Shown here one piece after another: positions 17,617 through 27,239 of a stretch of DNA of 64,000 bases (position 1 is the first letter of the stretch; each line of letters starts with the position of its first letter). The notes under the pieces are model-generated. The model was given only the letters and a program-made list of their open reading frames with translations, made no database searches and was not told the DNA's origin. Source of the stretch: Brasilonema angustatum HA4187-MV1 (GTDB taxonomy: Bacteria; Cyanobacteriota; Cyanobacteriia; Cyanobacteriales; Nostocaceae). The DNA lies in contig JAHHGV010000008.1 of the NCBI GenBank assembly GCA_019359695.1, forward strand, positions 140,570 through 204,569, in the 5' to 3' direction. The translations under genes and the position numbers were made by a program.

Positions 17617-18603
17617 TCAAACTAGTTGATCGAATAGCCGTAAAAACCGTTCGGTATCCACCTCTAAGCAAGCCTCTACGTTGGGCGGATTGGTTTTCTC
17701 ATTTGTGCGATCGCGCCGATCAGCTAGTGACATTCCAGTGGTGAATCTTCCTTCGGTTTCAACCATCATATATAGCGATTTTGTAGTTACCAAACTCGGA
17801 TCAATCGCAACCGCCATAGCTAAAGGATCGTGTAGATAACATCCGTGAAAGTTTTCGTTGTCACGGTGGAAAGCCATATACATTCCAGTGCAATCGGCAA
17901 TAAACTGGGTAACTTTAGAAGGACGACGCTGTAAATTATCTTCAACAACTTGACGTGCTAGAGGGGCTTTCATCGTCACATCTAAACCAACCAGGGTGAG
18001 GGGAATTCCTGATTCCATCACAATCCCCGCTGCATGGGGATCGACAAAAAAGTTAAATTCAGCAGCAGCTGTAATATTTCCGGGTACAGTCACAGCCCCA
18101 CCCATGATCACAATCCGTCCGATTTTTTTCATGGTTGCGCCATCTTTCTGAATCGCTGTTGCCAGATTCGTGAGTGGTCCTAAAGCAATAATGATCAAAC
18201 TATCGCCGTATTCTTGAGCTGTTTTGAGAAGCAGCTCAATTGCATTCTCTGTAGATGGCTCAATAGTAAGTTTAGGATAGCGAGGTGTACCATCAGCTTC
18301 CAAGAACCGATCTAATTCACCCAAACCGTCTGCACCATGAATCCCCGCTGCATTGAACGGAGGTTTCACCAATGGTTTTTCACAGCCTTTGGCAACGATG
18401 GGCGAAGTATCGGGTTCAACAATACTCAGTACACGCAACACATTATTAGTAGCCAGATCTACGTTAACATTGCCAGCGACAACGGTGACTGCTTTCAGGT
18501 CTAATTGAGGTGAATTCAATGCCATAATCAGAGCTAAGGCATCATCAACACCACCGTCTGTATCTACTATTACTGGGACGGGCTGATTTGCAAGGGCTAT
18601 CAT
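17617..18603 (-). CDS. Inosine/uridine-type nucleoside hydrolase
   Basis: 328 residues from the ATG at 18603. It hydrolyses N-glycosidic bonds of nucleosides for salvage. The calcium-binding N-terminal signature DTDGGVDDALAL, the central VIMGGAV and the late HDPLAMAVAID are all present, so the active site is complete. A GTG at 18654 would add 17 residues but has no ribosome-binding site, whereas GGAG precedes the ATG by 11 bases. It is single-gene and divergent from chlB. The exact substrate is not predictable. Confidence 0.92.
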   Translation of the reverse strand: MIALANQPVPVIVDTDGGVDDALALIMALNSPQLDLKAVTVVAGNVNVDLATNNVLRVLSIVEPDTSPIVAKGCEKPLVKPPFNAAGIHGADGLGELDRFLEADGTPRYPKLTIEPSTENAIELLLKTAQEYGDSLIIIALGPLTNLATAIQKDGATMKKIGRIVIMGGAVTVPGNITAAAEFNFFVDPHAAGIVMESGIPLTLVGLDVTMKAPLARQVVEDNLQRRPSKVTQFIADCTGMYMAFHRDNENFHGCYLHDPLAMAVAIDPSLVTTKSLYMMVETEGRFTTGMSLADRRDRTNEKTNPPNVEACLEVDTERFLRLFDQLV

Positions 18604-18863
18604 GTGAATTGTTGCTCCATAAGAAATTTGCTTAAAAGTTAAGATTCGTATCACTTTTACAACAGAAATGTTGTTTAAATCAGAAGCTCAATCCCAATTA
18701 GCCAGCAGGTTTGAGCGATCGCACCTCTATTACAATTCTGTTAAATCCCATTTCTTGGGGCTACAAGTTCTGCGAAAATCAGAAACGATTTAAAAAACAA
18801 GCACGCTATAAGTCCACCTATTATCGGATATAGTTCGTTTCAATAAAAGGGAGAACACTAAAG

Positions 18864-20390
18864 ATGAAATTGGCTTACTGGATGTATGCAGGTCCTGCCC
18901 ATATTGGAACTCTGCGGGTTGCCAGTTCCTTTAAAAATGTTCATGCGATAATGCACGCGCCCTTGGGTGATGACTACTTTAACGTTATGCGCTCTATGCT
19001 AGAACGGGAGAGGAATTTCACGCCAGTGACAGCCAGTATTGTTGATCGCAACGTATTGGCACGGGGTTCGCAAGAAAAAGTGGTGGACAATATCACCCGC
19101 AAAGACGCGGAAGAACACCCAGATTTGATTGTATTAACTCCCACCTGCACTTCCAGCATTTTACAAGAAGACTTAGCAAACTTTGTGGAAAGGGCATCTC
19201 TGGAGGCGAAAGCGGATGTGCTGCTGGCAGACGTGAACCACTACCGCGTTAATGAACTCCAAGCTGCCGATCGCACTCTGCAACAAATCGTCCAATACTA
19301 CATCGAGAAAGCCCGCAAAAAGGGCCAACTGCCCGAAGGTAAAACCGAAAAGCCCTCTGTCAACATCATCGGTATTTCTACCCTCGGTTTCCATAACCAG
19401 CACGACTGCACAGAACTCAAGCGGTTAATGGCTGACTTGGGTATTGAGGTGAATGCTGTGATTCCTGAAGGTGCTTCCGTCCACGAGTTGAAGAACCTGC
19501 CCCGCGCCTGGTTTAACCTTGTCCCTTACCGGGAACTTGGTGTTATGGCAGCTCGTTACCTTGAAGAACAATTCGGAACCCCAACCGTAGATATTACACC
19601 TATGGGTGTAGTTGAAACTGCTCGTTGTATCCGTAAAATTCAGCAGATAATTAACGCTCAAGGCGCGGATGTTGATTACGAAGAGTTTATCAACCAGCAA
19701 ACTCTGTATGTATCACAGGCTGCATGGTTTTCTCGTTCGATTGACTGTCAAAACTTGACTGGTAAGAAAGCCGTTGTGTTTGGTGATAGCACTCACGCCG
19801 CTGCTATGACTAAGATTCTGGCACGAGAAATGGGCATTCACGTTGTCTGGGCTGGAACTTACTGCAAGTACGATGCGGAGTGGTTCAGCCAGCAGGTGAG
19901 CGAGTATTGTGATGAAGTGCTGATCACCGAGGATCATGGGGCAATTGGGGATGCGATCGCCCGCGTCGAACCTTCTGCTATCTTCGGTACCCAAATGGAA
20001 CGCCACGTTGGTAAGCGTCTGGATATCCCCTGCGGTGTGATTGCTGCACCCATTCACATCCAGAACTTCCCCATTGGTTACAAACCATTCATGGGTTACG
20101 AAGGAACAAATCAGATTGCGGATTTGGTCTACAATTCCTTTACCTTAGGAATGGAAGACCACCTGTTGGAAATCTTTGGCGGACATGATACCAAGGAAGT
20201 CATTACCAAGGGCATTTCTGCTGATTCTGATTTGGGATGGACTAAGGATGCTCAAGCAGAATTGAACAAGGTTCCTGGCTTTGTGCGTGGTAAAGTCAAG
20301 CGCAACACCGAGAAATTTGCTCGCGAGCGCAATTTCAGTCAAATTACTCTGGAAGTGATGTACGCTGCCAAAGAAGCTGTGGGCGCTTAG
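18864..20390 (+). CDS. chlB: Light-independent protochlorophyllide reductase subunit B
   Basis: 508 residues, the usual length. ChlB forms the NB component with ChlN and reduces protochlorophyllide to chlorophyllide in the dark using electrons from ChlL. The start [15 protein letters not shown], the [13 protein letters not shown] segment with its cluster cysteine, and the nitrogenase-like body are intact. GGGAG at 18850-18854 lies 9 bases before the ATG. The 260-base region upstream, shared with the divergent nucleoside hydrolase, holds its promoter, but no operator is recognised. chlL and chlN are not in this window, as is common in cyanobacteria. Confidence 0.98.
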   Translation: MKLAYWMYAGPAHIGTLRVASSFKNVHAIMHAPLGDDYFNVMRSMLERERNFTPVTASIVDRNVLARGSQEKVVDNITRKDAEEHPDLIVLTPTCTSSILQEDLANFVERASLEAKADVLLADVNHYRVNELQAADRTLQQIVQYYIEKARKKGQLPEGKTEKPSVNIIGISTLGFHNQHDCTELKRLMADLGIEVNAVIPEGASVHELKNLPRAWFNLVPYRELGVMAARYLEEQFGTPTVDITPMGVVETARCIRKIQQIINAQGADVDYEEFINQQTLYVSQAAWFSRSIDCQNLTGKKAVVFGDSTHAAAMTKILAREMGIHVVWAGTYCKYDAEWFSQQVSEYCDEVLITEDHGAIGDAIARVEPSAIFGTQMERHVGKRLDIPCGVIAAPIHIQNFPIGYKPFMGYEGTNQIADLVYNSFTLGMEDHLLEIFGGHDTKEVITKGISADSDLGWTKDAQAELNKVPGFVRGKVKRNTEKFARERNFSQITLEVMYAAKEAVGA

Positions 20391-20915
20391 TTTTTAGAAG
20401 CGTGAATTCTCAATTGGGTACAATACACGTTATTTGTAGGGGTAAAGGCTAGCCCATTGGTGTCAACTTAAGCTGAAACTCTTGTTCTTATACCAATTTG
20501 AAAAAAGAATGCGACAGATGGAATGCTAAAAGCAATTACCAGTAAGTCTTTTACAATCCAAAATCTAAAATCCAAAATCCAAAATGGTATTAGGTTACCG
20601 AGATGCTTTATTCTACTTGCCCACAATTGTCGCGTAACCTCACCCCGGTTTTGTCTTACGCCAAAACTGCCCCTCTCCTTACTAAGGAGAGGGGACGTTA
20701 AGCGTAGCTTAACGGGGGTGAGGTTAAATCAACGTGGAATTAAGGCTTGAACGTTAAGTTGACACGTATGGGCAATGCCGTGCCCCTACCGCGTGCGTGT
20801 GTGTAGTATGCAAGTAAGAATCGCTATATTTTGTCCTCAAAAACTTCTTCCAACATCAACAACAACCTTTCCAGTGTTAGAAATTGGAAAGAAGCACTTC
20901 TGAGGTCGAGCGACA
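20391..20915. repeat. Intergenic palindrome (AACCTCACCCC ends) and short STRR
   Basis: 20636-20725 starts AACCTCACCCC and ends GGGGTGAGGTT, with an inner CTCTCCTT/AAGGAGAG stem. 20560-20584 has (ATCCAAA)n-type heptamers. 20487-20500 carries TTATACCAATTTG, the end sequence of another dispersed element. No gene is visible between chlB and the DUF4336 gene. Confidence 0.7.
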
Positions 20916-22169
20916 ATGAACTCACAGCAACCTCACTCAAGAGTACAGCCGCAAGAGGAATGGATGCATCCAAGTACCAATCCGAAAGATTGGTCATGGT
21001 CCTTTTGGGCTGTTGTACCACTTTACCCCTACGGTAAGCGGCGGACAGTGTGTAGAGAAATAGTTAAGGACACTATCTGGACATTCGACCAGCTTCAAGG
21101 CATCCTCTACACCATCGTACCGATTCGTATGACCGTCGTAAAGCTCTGGGCAGGGGGTCTACTTGTCTATGCGCCTGTTGCTCCGACGACCGAGTGTGTC
21201 CGCCTAGTGAACCAGTTGGTAGCAAAGCACGGTGAAGTTAAGTATATCATTCTGCCAACGAGTTCTGGTTTGGAGCACAAAGTTTTCGTTGGTCCCTTTG
21301 CCAGACGCTTTCCAAACGCACAGGTTTTCATTGCCCCGCATCAGTGGAGTTTGCCGTTCAACCTGCCATTGAGTTGGCTTGGCTTTCCCCAAAAACGAAC
21401 CCAAGTGCTTCCAGAGGACAGCAGACAAGCGCCCTTTGGTAATGAGTTTGATTATGCAGTGTTGGACATTAACTTGGGACGGGGTTCTTTTGCGGAAGTA
21501 GCGGTTTTCCACAGGCGATCGCGCACTCTGCTTGTAACTGATTCTGTTCTATCTGTGCCAGAAGAACCACCAGCGATCGCCCAATTAGATCCATATCCCT
21601 TGCTGTTTCATGCTAGAGACAATGCCTTCGAGGCGATCGAGGACAACGAAGCAAACCGCCGCAAAGGATGGCAACGCATCTGTTTATTTGCAGTTTACTT
21701 TCGTCCAAGTGTGCTAGAGGTAACTGGAATGGTGCAGACGTTTCGCGATACTTTTCAAGCACCAAATCACTCACCAAAGGCGTACTTTGGTTTGTTTCCA
21801 TTTCGCTGGAAACAGAACTGGAAGCAGTCATTCGATATCCTACGAGAAAATGGGGGTCCTTTTGTAGCACCAATTCTGCAAATCCTCATTCTTCCCCAAG
21901 CACCGAAACAAGTGCTCAACTGGGCTGACAAAGTTGCAACTTGGGATTTTGGGCGAATTATTTCCTGTCACTTTGACTCGCCAATGGAAGCTGTTCCACG
22001 TCAATTTCGGCAGGCATTTGCTTTTCTTGAGAAGAAACCTTTGGCAAGTGAGAACTCATTTGGAAGCTCAAATGAGCCTCTGGTGGAGGAAGACTTTAAA
22101 TTCATCAAAGAACTTGAGGCTAATCTGGTTAGGGGCGGAATCGCCACACCAGCTAAAGAGAAGGTGTAA
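20916..22169 (+). CDS. DUF4336 family protein (metallo-beta-lactamase-like fold)
   Basis: 417 residues, close to other cyanobacterial and algal DUF4336 proteins. It begins with a hydrophilic leader ending NPKDWSWSFWAVVPLYPYGK and continues with GGLLVYAPVAPT, VKYIILPTSSGLEHKVF and FAEVAVFHRRSRTLLVTD. This order is that of MBL-fold hydrolases, but the HxHxDH metal site is reduced to a single Glu-His (GLEHK). The reaction is unknown. It stands alone between repeat-rich spacers. Confidence 0.85.
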   Translation: MNSQQPHSRVQPQEEWMHPSTNPKDWSWSFWAVVPLYPYGKRRTVCREIVKDTIWTFDQLQGILYTIVPIRMTVVKLWAGGLLVYAPVAPTTECVRLVNQLVAKHGEVKYIILPTSSGLEHKVFVGPFARRFPNAQVFIAPHQWSLPFNLPLSWLGFPQKRTQVLPEDSRQAPFGNEFDYAVLDINLGRGSFAEVAVFHRRSRTLLVTDSVLSVPEEPPAIAQLDPYPLLFHARDNAFEAIEDNEANRRKGWQRICLFAVYFRPSVLEVTGMVQTFRDTFQAPNHSPKAYFGLFPFRWKQNWKQSFDILRENGGPFVAPILQILILPQAPKQVLNWADKVATWDFGRIISCHFDSPMEAVPRQFRQAFAFLEKKPLASENSFGSSNEPLVEEDFKFIKELEANLVRGGIATPAKEKV

Positions 22170-22261
22170 AACATTAGCTACTCTATCCCCTGTCAGCTTT
22201 TGTGAGTCAATAGCAGATCCCACTCCTAATTAGCGCACCCTACGCCTAAATTCTATTCTGG

Positions 22262-22687
22262 TCAATCATCAGGAGGATGCCAACCAATAATTGTCCAACG
22301 TCGTCGGGCAACAACTATTACTGGATTATTCATTCGCAGGCAAACAATTGTAGCCCTACCAATAGTAGTTAAACCTTCTACTTTTGTAGCATCAGAACTC
22401 CAAGTAAAATGCTCAGACCATCTCTGTGTACGCGGATTAAATAGAGGTGCTATTTCCCCAGTTAAAGGGTCTATAACTTCGATTGAATCAGCTTTAAATT
22501 CATTGCAAGAGCGACAGGCTAAACAAATATTTTCAAAGGTCGTTTCTCCACCTTTTGATCGGGGTTGAATATGGTCATGGCTCATCGGAATACCGCTATT
22601 CGCTTCTGTTGTTAAGCAATAACAGCAACGTCCTTTATCGCTAACAGCTATTTGATTTCGTAAGCTTTCAGAAATATATTTAGACAC
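22262..22687 (-). CDS. HNH endonuclease
   Basis: 141 residues with a compact HNH domain at about 18-65: CCYC zinc pair, HDHIQPRSKGG catalytic motif, ENICLAC and the second zinc pair in CRSCNEFK. The C-terminal half (RRWTIIGWHPPDD) has no recognised fold. It follows a ribbon-helix-helix-like gene by 6 bases on the same strand, so the two are surely co-transcribed. Such pairs are frequent in cyanobacterial genomes. Whether the target is phage DNA or self DNA, or whether this is a domesticated homing nuclease, is not known. Confidence 0.88.
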   Translation of the reverse strand: MSKYISESLRNQIAVSDKGRCCYCLTTEANSGIPMSHDHIQPRSKGGETTFENICLACRSCNEFKADSIEVIDPLTGEIAPLFNPRTQRWSEHFTWSSDATKVEGLTTIGRATIVCLRMNNPVIVVARRRWTIIGWHPPDD

Positions 22688-22693
22688 AACAAT

Positions 22694-23098
22694 TTAAGGA
22701 GTCGGCACATGATGTCCTCGCCAACGGAGTAACACAGCAGCTTGGGCTTTACATAGGATAAAACAGTCAGCTTCGTGACGCAGTTTTATTAGTTCCAATT
22801 GTTCTGCATCTGTAATGTTACCACTAGAGTTACGCAAAAGCAGAAAGTTGTATCGCTCCATTTGGTCTGCTGTTTTGCAACTGCGGACTATTTGCCACAA
22901 ACTATTGTCATTTAGTTTATCTAAAGCCGCGAGGTCAGCTTGGAATTCCTCTGGTACATCATCCCATTCCGGAGGACTACCCACCTGTAAAGCATGAACT
23001 ATTACCTCTTCAATGGGGCGACGTTGCGCGTGGGCAGTGTTGACTAAACGCTGATAGAGTATTTCTGGGATTTGAAGAGTTAGTGTCTGTGTTGTCAT
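22694..23098 (-). CDS. Small RHH-like protein paired with HNH nuclease
   Basis: 134 residues. The first 37 (TLTLQIPEILYQRLVNTAHA, then PIEEVIVHAL) match the strand-helix-helix pattern of a ribbon-helix-helix DNA-binding protein. The remainder is helical, with ITDAEQLELIKLRHEADCF and a basic end (LLRWRGHHVP). It is upstream of and 6 bases from the HNH gene. It could be the repressor or antitoxin of the nuclease, but no family with known function is recognised. Confidence 0.7.
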   Translation of the reverse strand: MTTQTLTLQIPEILYQRLVNTAHAQRRPIEEVIVHALQVGSPPEWDDVPEEFQADLAALDKLNDNSLWQIVRSCKTADQMERYNFLLLRNSSGNITDAEQLELIKLRHEADCFILCKAQAAVLLRWRGHHVPTP

Positions 23099-23295
23099 TG
23101 TTCAATTCTCTACCCATGCCTTGATTGAACCGTCTTAATTTTAGCGTAGTTCAAACAAGGATAATTATGGCAAAATGCTTTCTTTATTCTATGCAGCTAG
23201 AGCGTCTAACGCAGCAGTAATAAAAGCTCTGCTACAGCCAGATACCGATGGTGATTTGAAGACTAACAAATCAACAAATCAATAAAAGCAAGACT

Positions 23296-24435
23296 TTAAA
23301 CCTTGAAAAACCATCGCCGCTGATACATCACATAAGCAACTGCCACCCAAAGTAACACAGTGACTATCGCGAACAATAAAGAACCATTCATCGCACCAGC
23401 CCAAGACGCAAAGACATTCTGGTAAATCCAATCATAAGTGCTGGGAGCATTTTCCCCAGAACCGATTTTAGTTCTCACCAAGATTTTAATTAGTAATACA
23501 GAAGCAACAAAAAGGGAAATGGCATTTAATCCCAGCACTTCAAAAGCTTTATCCCAACGCCGTACCCGCCGCACTTCAATAAGTTCATAACAAGCTGCAA
23601 GTAACAATAATGCCCAACCACTAGTGAAAATTACATAAGAACTCGTCCATAGCTTTTTGTTAATCGGGAATGTCCAGCCCCATGCCCAACCAATAATTAA
23701 GCAACCAATACCAAATAAGACTAAACCTATGCTTGTACGAGATTTCACTGGCTGAGCGCGTATCCATTGTCCAGCGAAATATCCAGCCAATACACTCACA
23801 ATAGCAGGAATAGTGCCAAAAAGTCCCTCTGGATCTCCTAAATTCTTAAAACCATCGCCCTTGTAAAGATGTGCTTGAGGAATAATTAAGCGGTCTATAT
23901 AAGCACCGATATTTCCCTCCCGCGTCGTCAGCACTCCAGCACCATAACCGGGAACGGGCACATACATCATTGCTAACCAATAGCCGATGAGTAACACTCC
24001 TGCTAATATCCATTGTCCTTTACGTGGGAGTTTAAGGACGGCAATAGAAGCAAGGAGATATGTCAAGCTAATGCGTTGCAACACTCCCATAATGCGGATA
24101 GTACTCAAATCAAAAGTCCAAGGACCTTTATTCCAAAAACCATTGAGTAATAATCCTAAAGCGAATAAAATCGCAGCGCGACGCAAAATACGCAAGTAAA
24201 CAGGCGCTGTGGGTTTATTGTCGCCAGTGTACTTTGACAAGGAGAAAGTCATCGCCACACCAACAATAAACAGAAAGAAAGGAAAGACTAAATCAGTTGG
24301 GGTACAGCCGTGCCAATCTGCATGGAGTAGTGGAGGGTAGACATTAGGAGGTTCGGTAACACCCGCCATGTTAACAAGAATCATGGCTGCAATAGTTATG
24401 CCGCGAAAAACATCAAGCGAAGTAAGACGACCCAT
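23296..24435 (-). CDS. Membrane acyltransferase-like protein (HGSNAT/YeiB-related, DUF5009 type)
   Basis: 379 residues with about ten membrane helices. It begins MGRLTSLDVFRGITIAAMI, the N-terminal signature of heparan-alpha-glucosaminide N-acetyltransferase-like and DUF1624/DUF5009 proteins, followed by HADWHGCTPTDLVFPFFLF with the catalytic-type His. It presumably transfers an acyl group from acyl-CoA across the membrane to a sugar. It is single-gene. The substrate is unknown. Confidence 0.88.
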   Translation of the reverse strand: MGRLTSLDVFRGITIAAMILVNMAGVTEPPNVYPPLLHADWHGCTPTDLVFPFFLFIVGVAMTFSLSKYTGDNKPTAPVYLRILRRAAILFALGLLLNGFWNKGPWTFDLSTIRIMGVLQRISLTYLLASIAVLKLPRKGQWILAGVLLIGYWLAMMYVPVPGYGAGVLTTREGNIGAYIDRLIIPQAHLYKGDGFKNLGDPEGLFGTIPAIVSVLAGYFAGQWIRAQPVKSRTSIGLVLFGIGCLIIGWAWGWTFPINKKLWTSSYVIFTSGWALLLLAACYELIEVRRVRRWDKAFEVLGLNAISLFVASVLLIKILVRTKIGSGENAPSTYDWIYQNVFASWAGAMNGSLLFAIVTVLLWVAVAYVMYQRRWFFKV

Positions 24436-24750
24436 AAGCGGAGTTTTGGATGAAGTACTATAAAATACTCCGCTTTGTACAGATAATCAAGATAAATTTG
24501 TACAATGAAATACAAGTTAAAATTTTATTCAACACCTGCCAGTGTAGGAACGCCCCAGGACAACTCCTGTCAAAATCTCAGAGGTCGTTCTTTTAATGGA
24601 TTTATTTCTAGTAGTTTTACTACCAATATTGTTCTATTTTTTGAGTATTCTCTTGATTTTATACCGGGATACTTTGGAAACAATACATAATTTACTATTT
24701 GAGCCTTCAGTGAACCGTATGGCGCTAGAATTCCACTGGGATTAGTAAAC

Positions 24751-24872
24751 TCAGATCTTGCAGCAGTATCAATAACGAGGCAGAGCCTCGACATCTCGTT
24801 CCCAGGCTCAGCCTGGGAACGAGGGTTGGGAGGCTCCGCCTCCTAATTATTGAGAATGGGTGCAAGATCTCA
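24751..24872. mobile_element. MITE of the ATCTTGCA family with GTAAAC direct flanks
   Basis: The ends are TCAGATCTTGCA and TGCAAGATCTCA (inverted, one mismatch in 12). GTAAAC is present directly on both sides (24745-24750 and 24873-24878), which reads as a 6-base target duplication. The interior has two strong hairpins (CGTTCCCAGGCT/AGCCTGGGAACG and GGAGGC/GCCTCC). It ends 32 bases before the YcaO start codon, so it makes up most of that gene's upstream region. Confidence 0.8.
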
Positions 24873-24904
24873 GTAAACAAACAACTAATAACGAGCAACG
24901 AGCA

Positions 24905-27211
24905 ATGCAACCTAAACCCCAATTCAATCCTTGTTACTCAGTTGAAACTATAGAAACAGACAATGTATTTTTGTTGTCTGAGAGAGAAAAAGTTTGGTTA
25001 AGCGATCGCCTTTCTTGTAGTTTAGCTGCTTTGATAGATGGCGATCGCAATATTGACGAAATTATAGATACCATTCAACAGTCGCTACTGCAAGACCCAA
25101 AATCTTTACAGTCAGCTACCACCTTCTTCCAAGAAGTTCTCAATATAAGTATTAAAGCCCAATATGCTTTATTCCAAATGCAACAAAAGGGCTATCTTGT
25201 TCAAGAAGATAACTCTGTTCCATCGCACTTAAGCATATTCTGCCATCATCTCAATGTTGCTCCCACAGTAGCCCATCAAAGATTGCGATCGACTAAAGTA
25301 GCAGTAAAAGCTAATGGTTCAGTTGCGGCATCTGACTTGATTGCTGTGCTTGAGTCTCTCCAAATTCAAGTAGCAGACGAAGGTGATTTGACAGTAGTTT
25401 TAACTGATGATTATCTCAATCCTGAGCTAGATAAATTTAATCAACAAGCCTTAAAATCCCAATCTCCCTGGATGCTGGTTAAGCCATTAGGGACAATAGT
25501 TTGGATTGGTCCTTTATTTCATCCTCAGAAAACAGGTTGTTGGAACTGTTTAGCCAAGCGTTTGCGAGATAATAGACCAATTGAAGGGTTTATTCAGAGA
25601 CAAAAGCGCATTTCTTCCCCTTTAACTTCTCCTTTGGGATTTTTGCCATCTACAGTACAAACTGCATTAGGAATGGTAGCCACAGAGGTGTTTAAGTGGA
25701 TTGTCCAAGGAGAAAATAAACAATTAGAAAGTAATTTGATTGCTTACGATGCGATCGCACTGCAAACTCAAAATCATACCTGGGTGAAGCGTCCTCAATG
25801 TTCTAGCTGTGGAGAGATGGTAAATGGGTTAACCAACAACCCCCTGCCTGTTGTTTTAGAACACCGCCAGAAAACCTTTACCGTCGATGGAGGACACCGT
25901 ATTTGTTCGCCACAAGAAACTCTCAAGAAATATCAGCATCATATTAGCCCCATTACTGGCGTTGTGCGAGAACTAAATAAAATTCCTGGGAATGGATTAA
26001 CTCATAATTACATTGCCAAACATCATTTTCTCAGTATTTTCGACGATTGCGCTAGTTTGCGCCAAAATTTGGGGGGTAGAAGTGCAGGGAAAGGTAGGAC
26101 TGACTCTCAAGCTATGGCTAGCGGTTTCTGCGAAGCGATCGAGCGATATTCTGGGGTGTTTCAAGGGTATGAAATTAGAGAAAAAGGCATTTACCAACAA
26201 ATGGGGGACAAGGCGATCCATCCCAATGTTTGTATGAACTTCAGCCAACAGCAATATCAGAATAGAGAGCAATGGAATGCTGAGTGTCAAGGCTGGTTTC
26301 AAAAAGTCCCCGAACTTTTTGATGAAGAAAGAGAAATTGACTGGACTCCCGTTTGGTCTTTAACCCATCAAGAATTTAAGTATCTGCCAACGGCTTACTG
26401 TTATTATGGCTATCAACCGTCTTATAAACCCGACTGTTGGGCTGATTCTAATGGATGTGCGGCGGGTAATACTCTTGAAGAAGCAATTCTGCAAGGGTTT
26501 ATGGAGTTAGTAGAGCGCGATGCTGTCGCGTTATGGTGGTATAACTCCCTGCAAAAGCCTCAAGTGGATTTAGATAGTTTCGACGAGCCTTATTTTCAAA
26601 GCCTGAAGCAATATTATCAAACTATTAATCGGGAACTTTGGGTTTTAGATATTACCAGCGATCTCAACATTCCTGTCTTTGCTGCTATTAGTCGCAGAAG
26701 CGATCGCCAAGTAGAAGATATTGTTTTGGGTTATGGCGCTCATTTCGATGCCAAGATTGCTATTAGTCGAGCCTTGACTGAAGTTAACCAAATTTTACCT
26801 AATGTTTTATTAACGCAAGCCGATGGCAATACCCAATATCCTCCATCAGCAGATCGCTTGGCGGTAGATTGGTGGACAACTGCGACTTTGACAAATCAAT
26901 CTTATCTAGTTCCCGATAATCGAGTTGCTGCTAAAGTCGCAGTAGATTATCCTCAAATTGCCAGTGACAATCTTTTAGAAGATATTAAGCTGTGTCAACA
27001 AATCGTCGAGAAAAACGGTATGGAAATGCTGGTTTTAGATCAGACTCGTCCTGATATCGAACTGAAGGTAGCTAAGGTAATTGTTCCGGGGATGAGGCAC
27101 TGGTGGAGTCGGTTAGGTGGAGGGAGATTATATAAGGTTCCGGTCAAAATGGGTTGGTTGAAAGAAACCTTGACGGAGGAGGAACTTAATCCTTTCCCGA
27201 TGTGGATGTAA
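24905..27211 (+). CDS. TOMM/azoline cyclodehydratase fusion (leader-binding E1-like domain + YcaO)
   Basis: 768 residues. The N-terminal 100 residues resemble a PqqD-like leader-recognition domain. The next 200 are an ocin-ThiF/E1-like part with structural zinc cysteines CWNC (about 218) and CSSC (about 300). The rest is a YcaO ATPase with the nucleotide motifs SGFCEAIER and QGFMELVER, and it ends PFPMWM, a short form of the Pro-rich catalytic C terminus. It would convert Cys/Ser/Thr of a precursor peptide to azolines using ATP. ATG 24905 is preferred to the GTG at 24860, which lies inside the MITE. No precursor peptide or dehydrogenase is visible nearby. A broken partial copy lies at 42395-42750. 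Confidence 0.88.
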   Translation: MQPKPQFNPCYSVETIETDNVFLLSEREKVWLSDRLSCSLAALIDGDRNIDEIIDTIQQSLLQDPKSLQSATTFFQEVLNISIKAQYALFQMQQKGYLVQEDNSVPSHLSIFCHHLNVAPTVAHQRLRSTKVAVKANGSVAASDLIAVLESLQIQVADEGDLTVVLTDDYLNPELDKFNQQALKSQSPWMLVKPLGTIVWIGPLFHPQKTGCWNCLAKRLRDNRPIEGFIQRQKRISSPLTSPLGFLPSTVQTALGMVATEVFKWIVQGENKQLESNLIAYDAIALQTQNHTWVKRPQCSSCGEMVNGLTNNPLPVVLEHRQKTFTVDGGHRICSPQETLKKYQHHISPITGVVRELNKIPGNGLTHNYIAKHHFLSIFDDCASLRQNLGGRSAGKGRTDSQAMASGFCEAIERYSGVFQGYEIREKGIYQQMGDKAIHPNVCMNFSQQQYQNREQWNAECQGWFQKVPELFDEEREIDWTPVWSLTHQEFKYLPTAYCYYGYQPSYKPDCWADSNGCAAGNTLEEAILQGFMELVERDAVALWWYNSLQKPQVDLDSFDEPYFQSLKQYYQTINRELWVLDITSDLNIPVFAAISRRSDRQVEDIVLGYGAHFDAKIAISRALTEVNQILPNVLLTQADGNTQYPPSADRLAVDWWTTATLTNQSYLVPDNRVAAKVAVDYPQIASDNLLEDIKLCQQIVEKNGMEMLVLDQTRPDIELKVAKVIVPGMRHWWSRLGGGRLYKVPVKMGWLKETLTEEELNPFPMWM

Positions 27212-27239
27212 AAATTAATTAAACTAAACTTACCCCAGA

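Noticed and set aside
20523..20750. 75-residue open frame after chlB
   Set aside because: It covers heptamer and AACCTCACCCC palindrome sequence; translation is low-complexity repeat.
24505..24690. 61-residue open frame upstream of the YcaO gene, considered as precursor peptide
   Set aside because: No leader-like helix, one cysteine, no ribosome-binding site, ends well before the MITE; nothing supports it beyond position.
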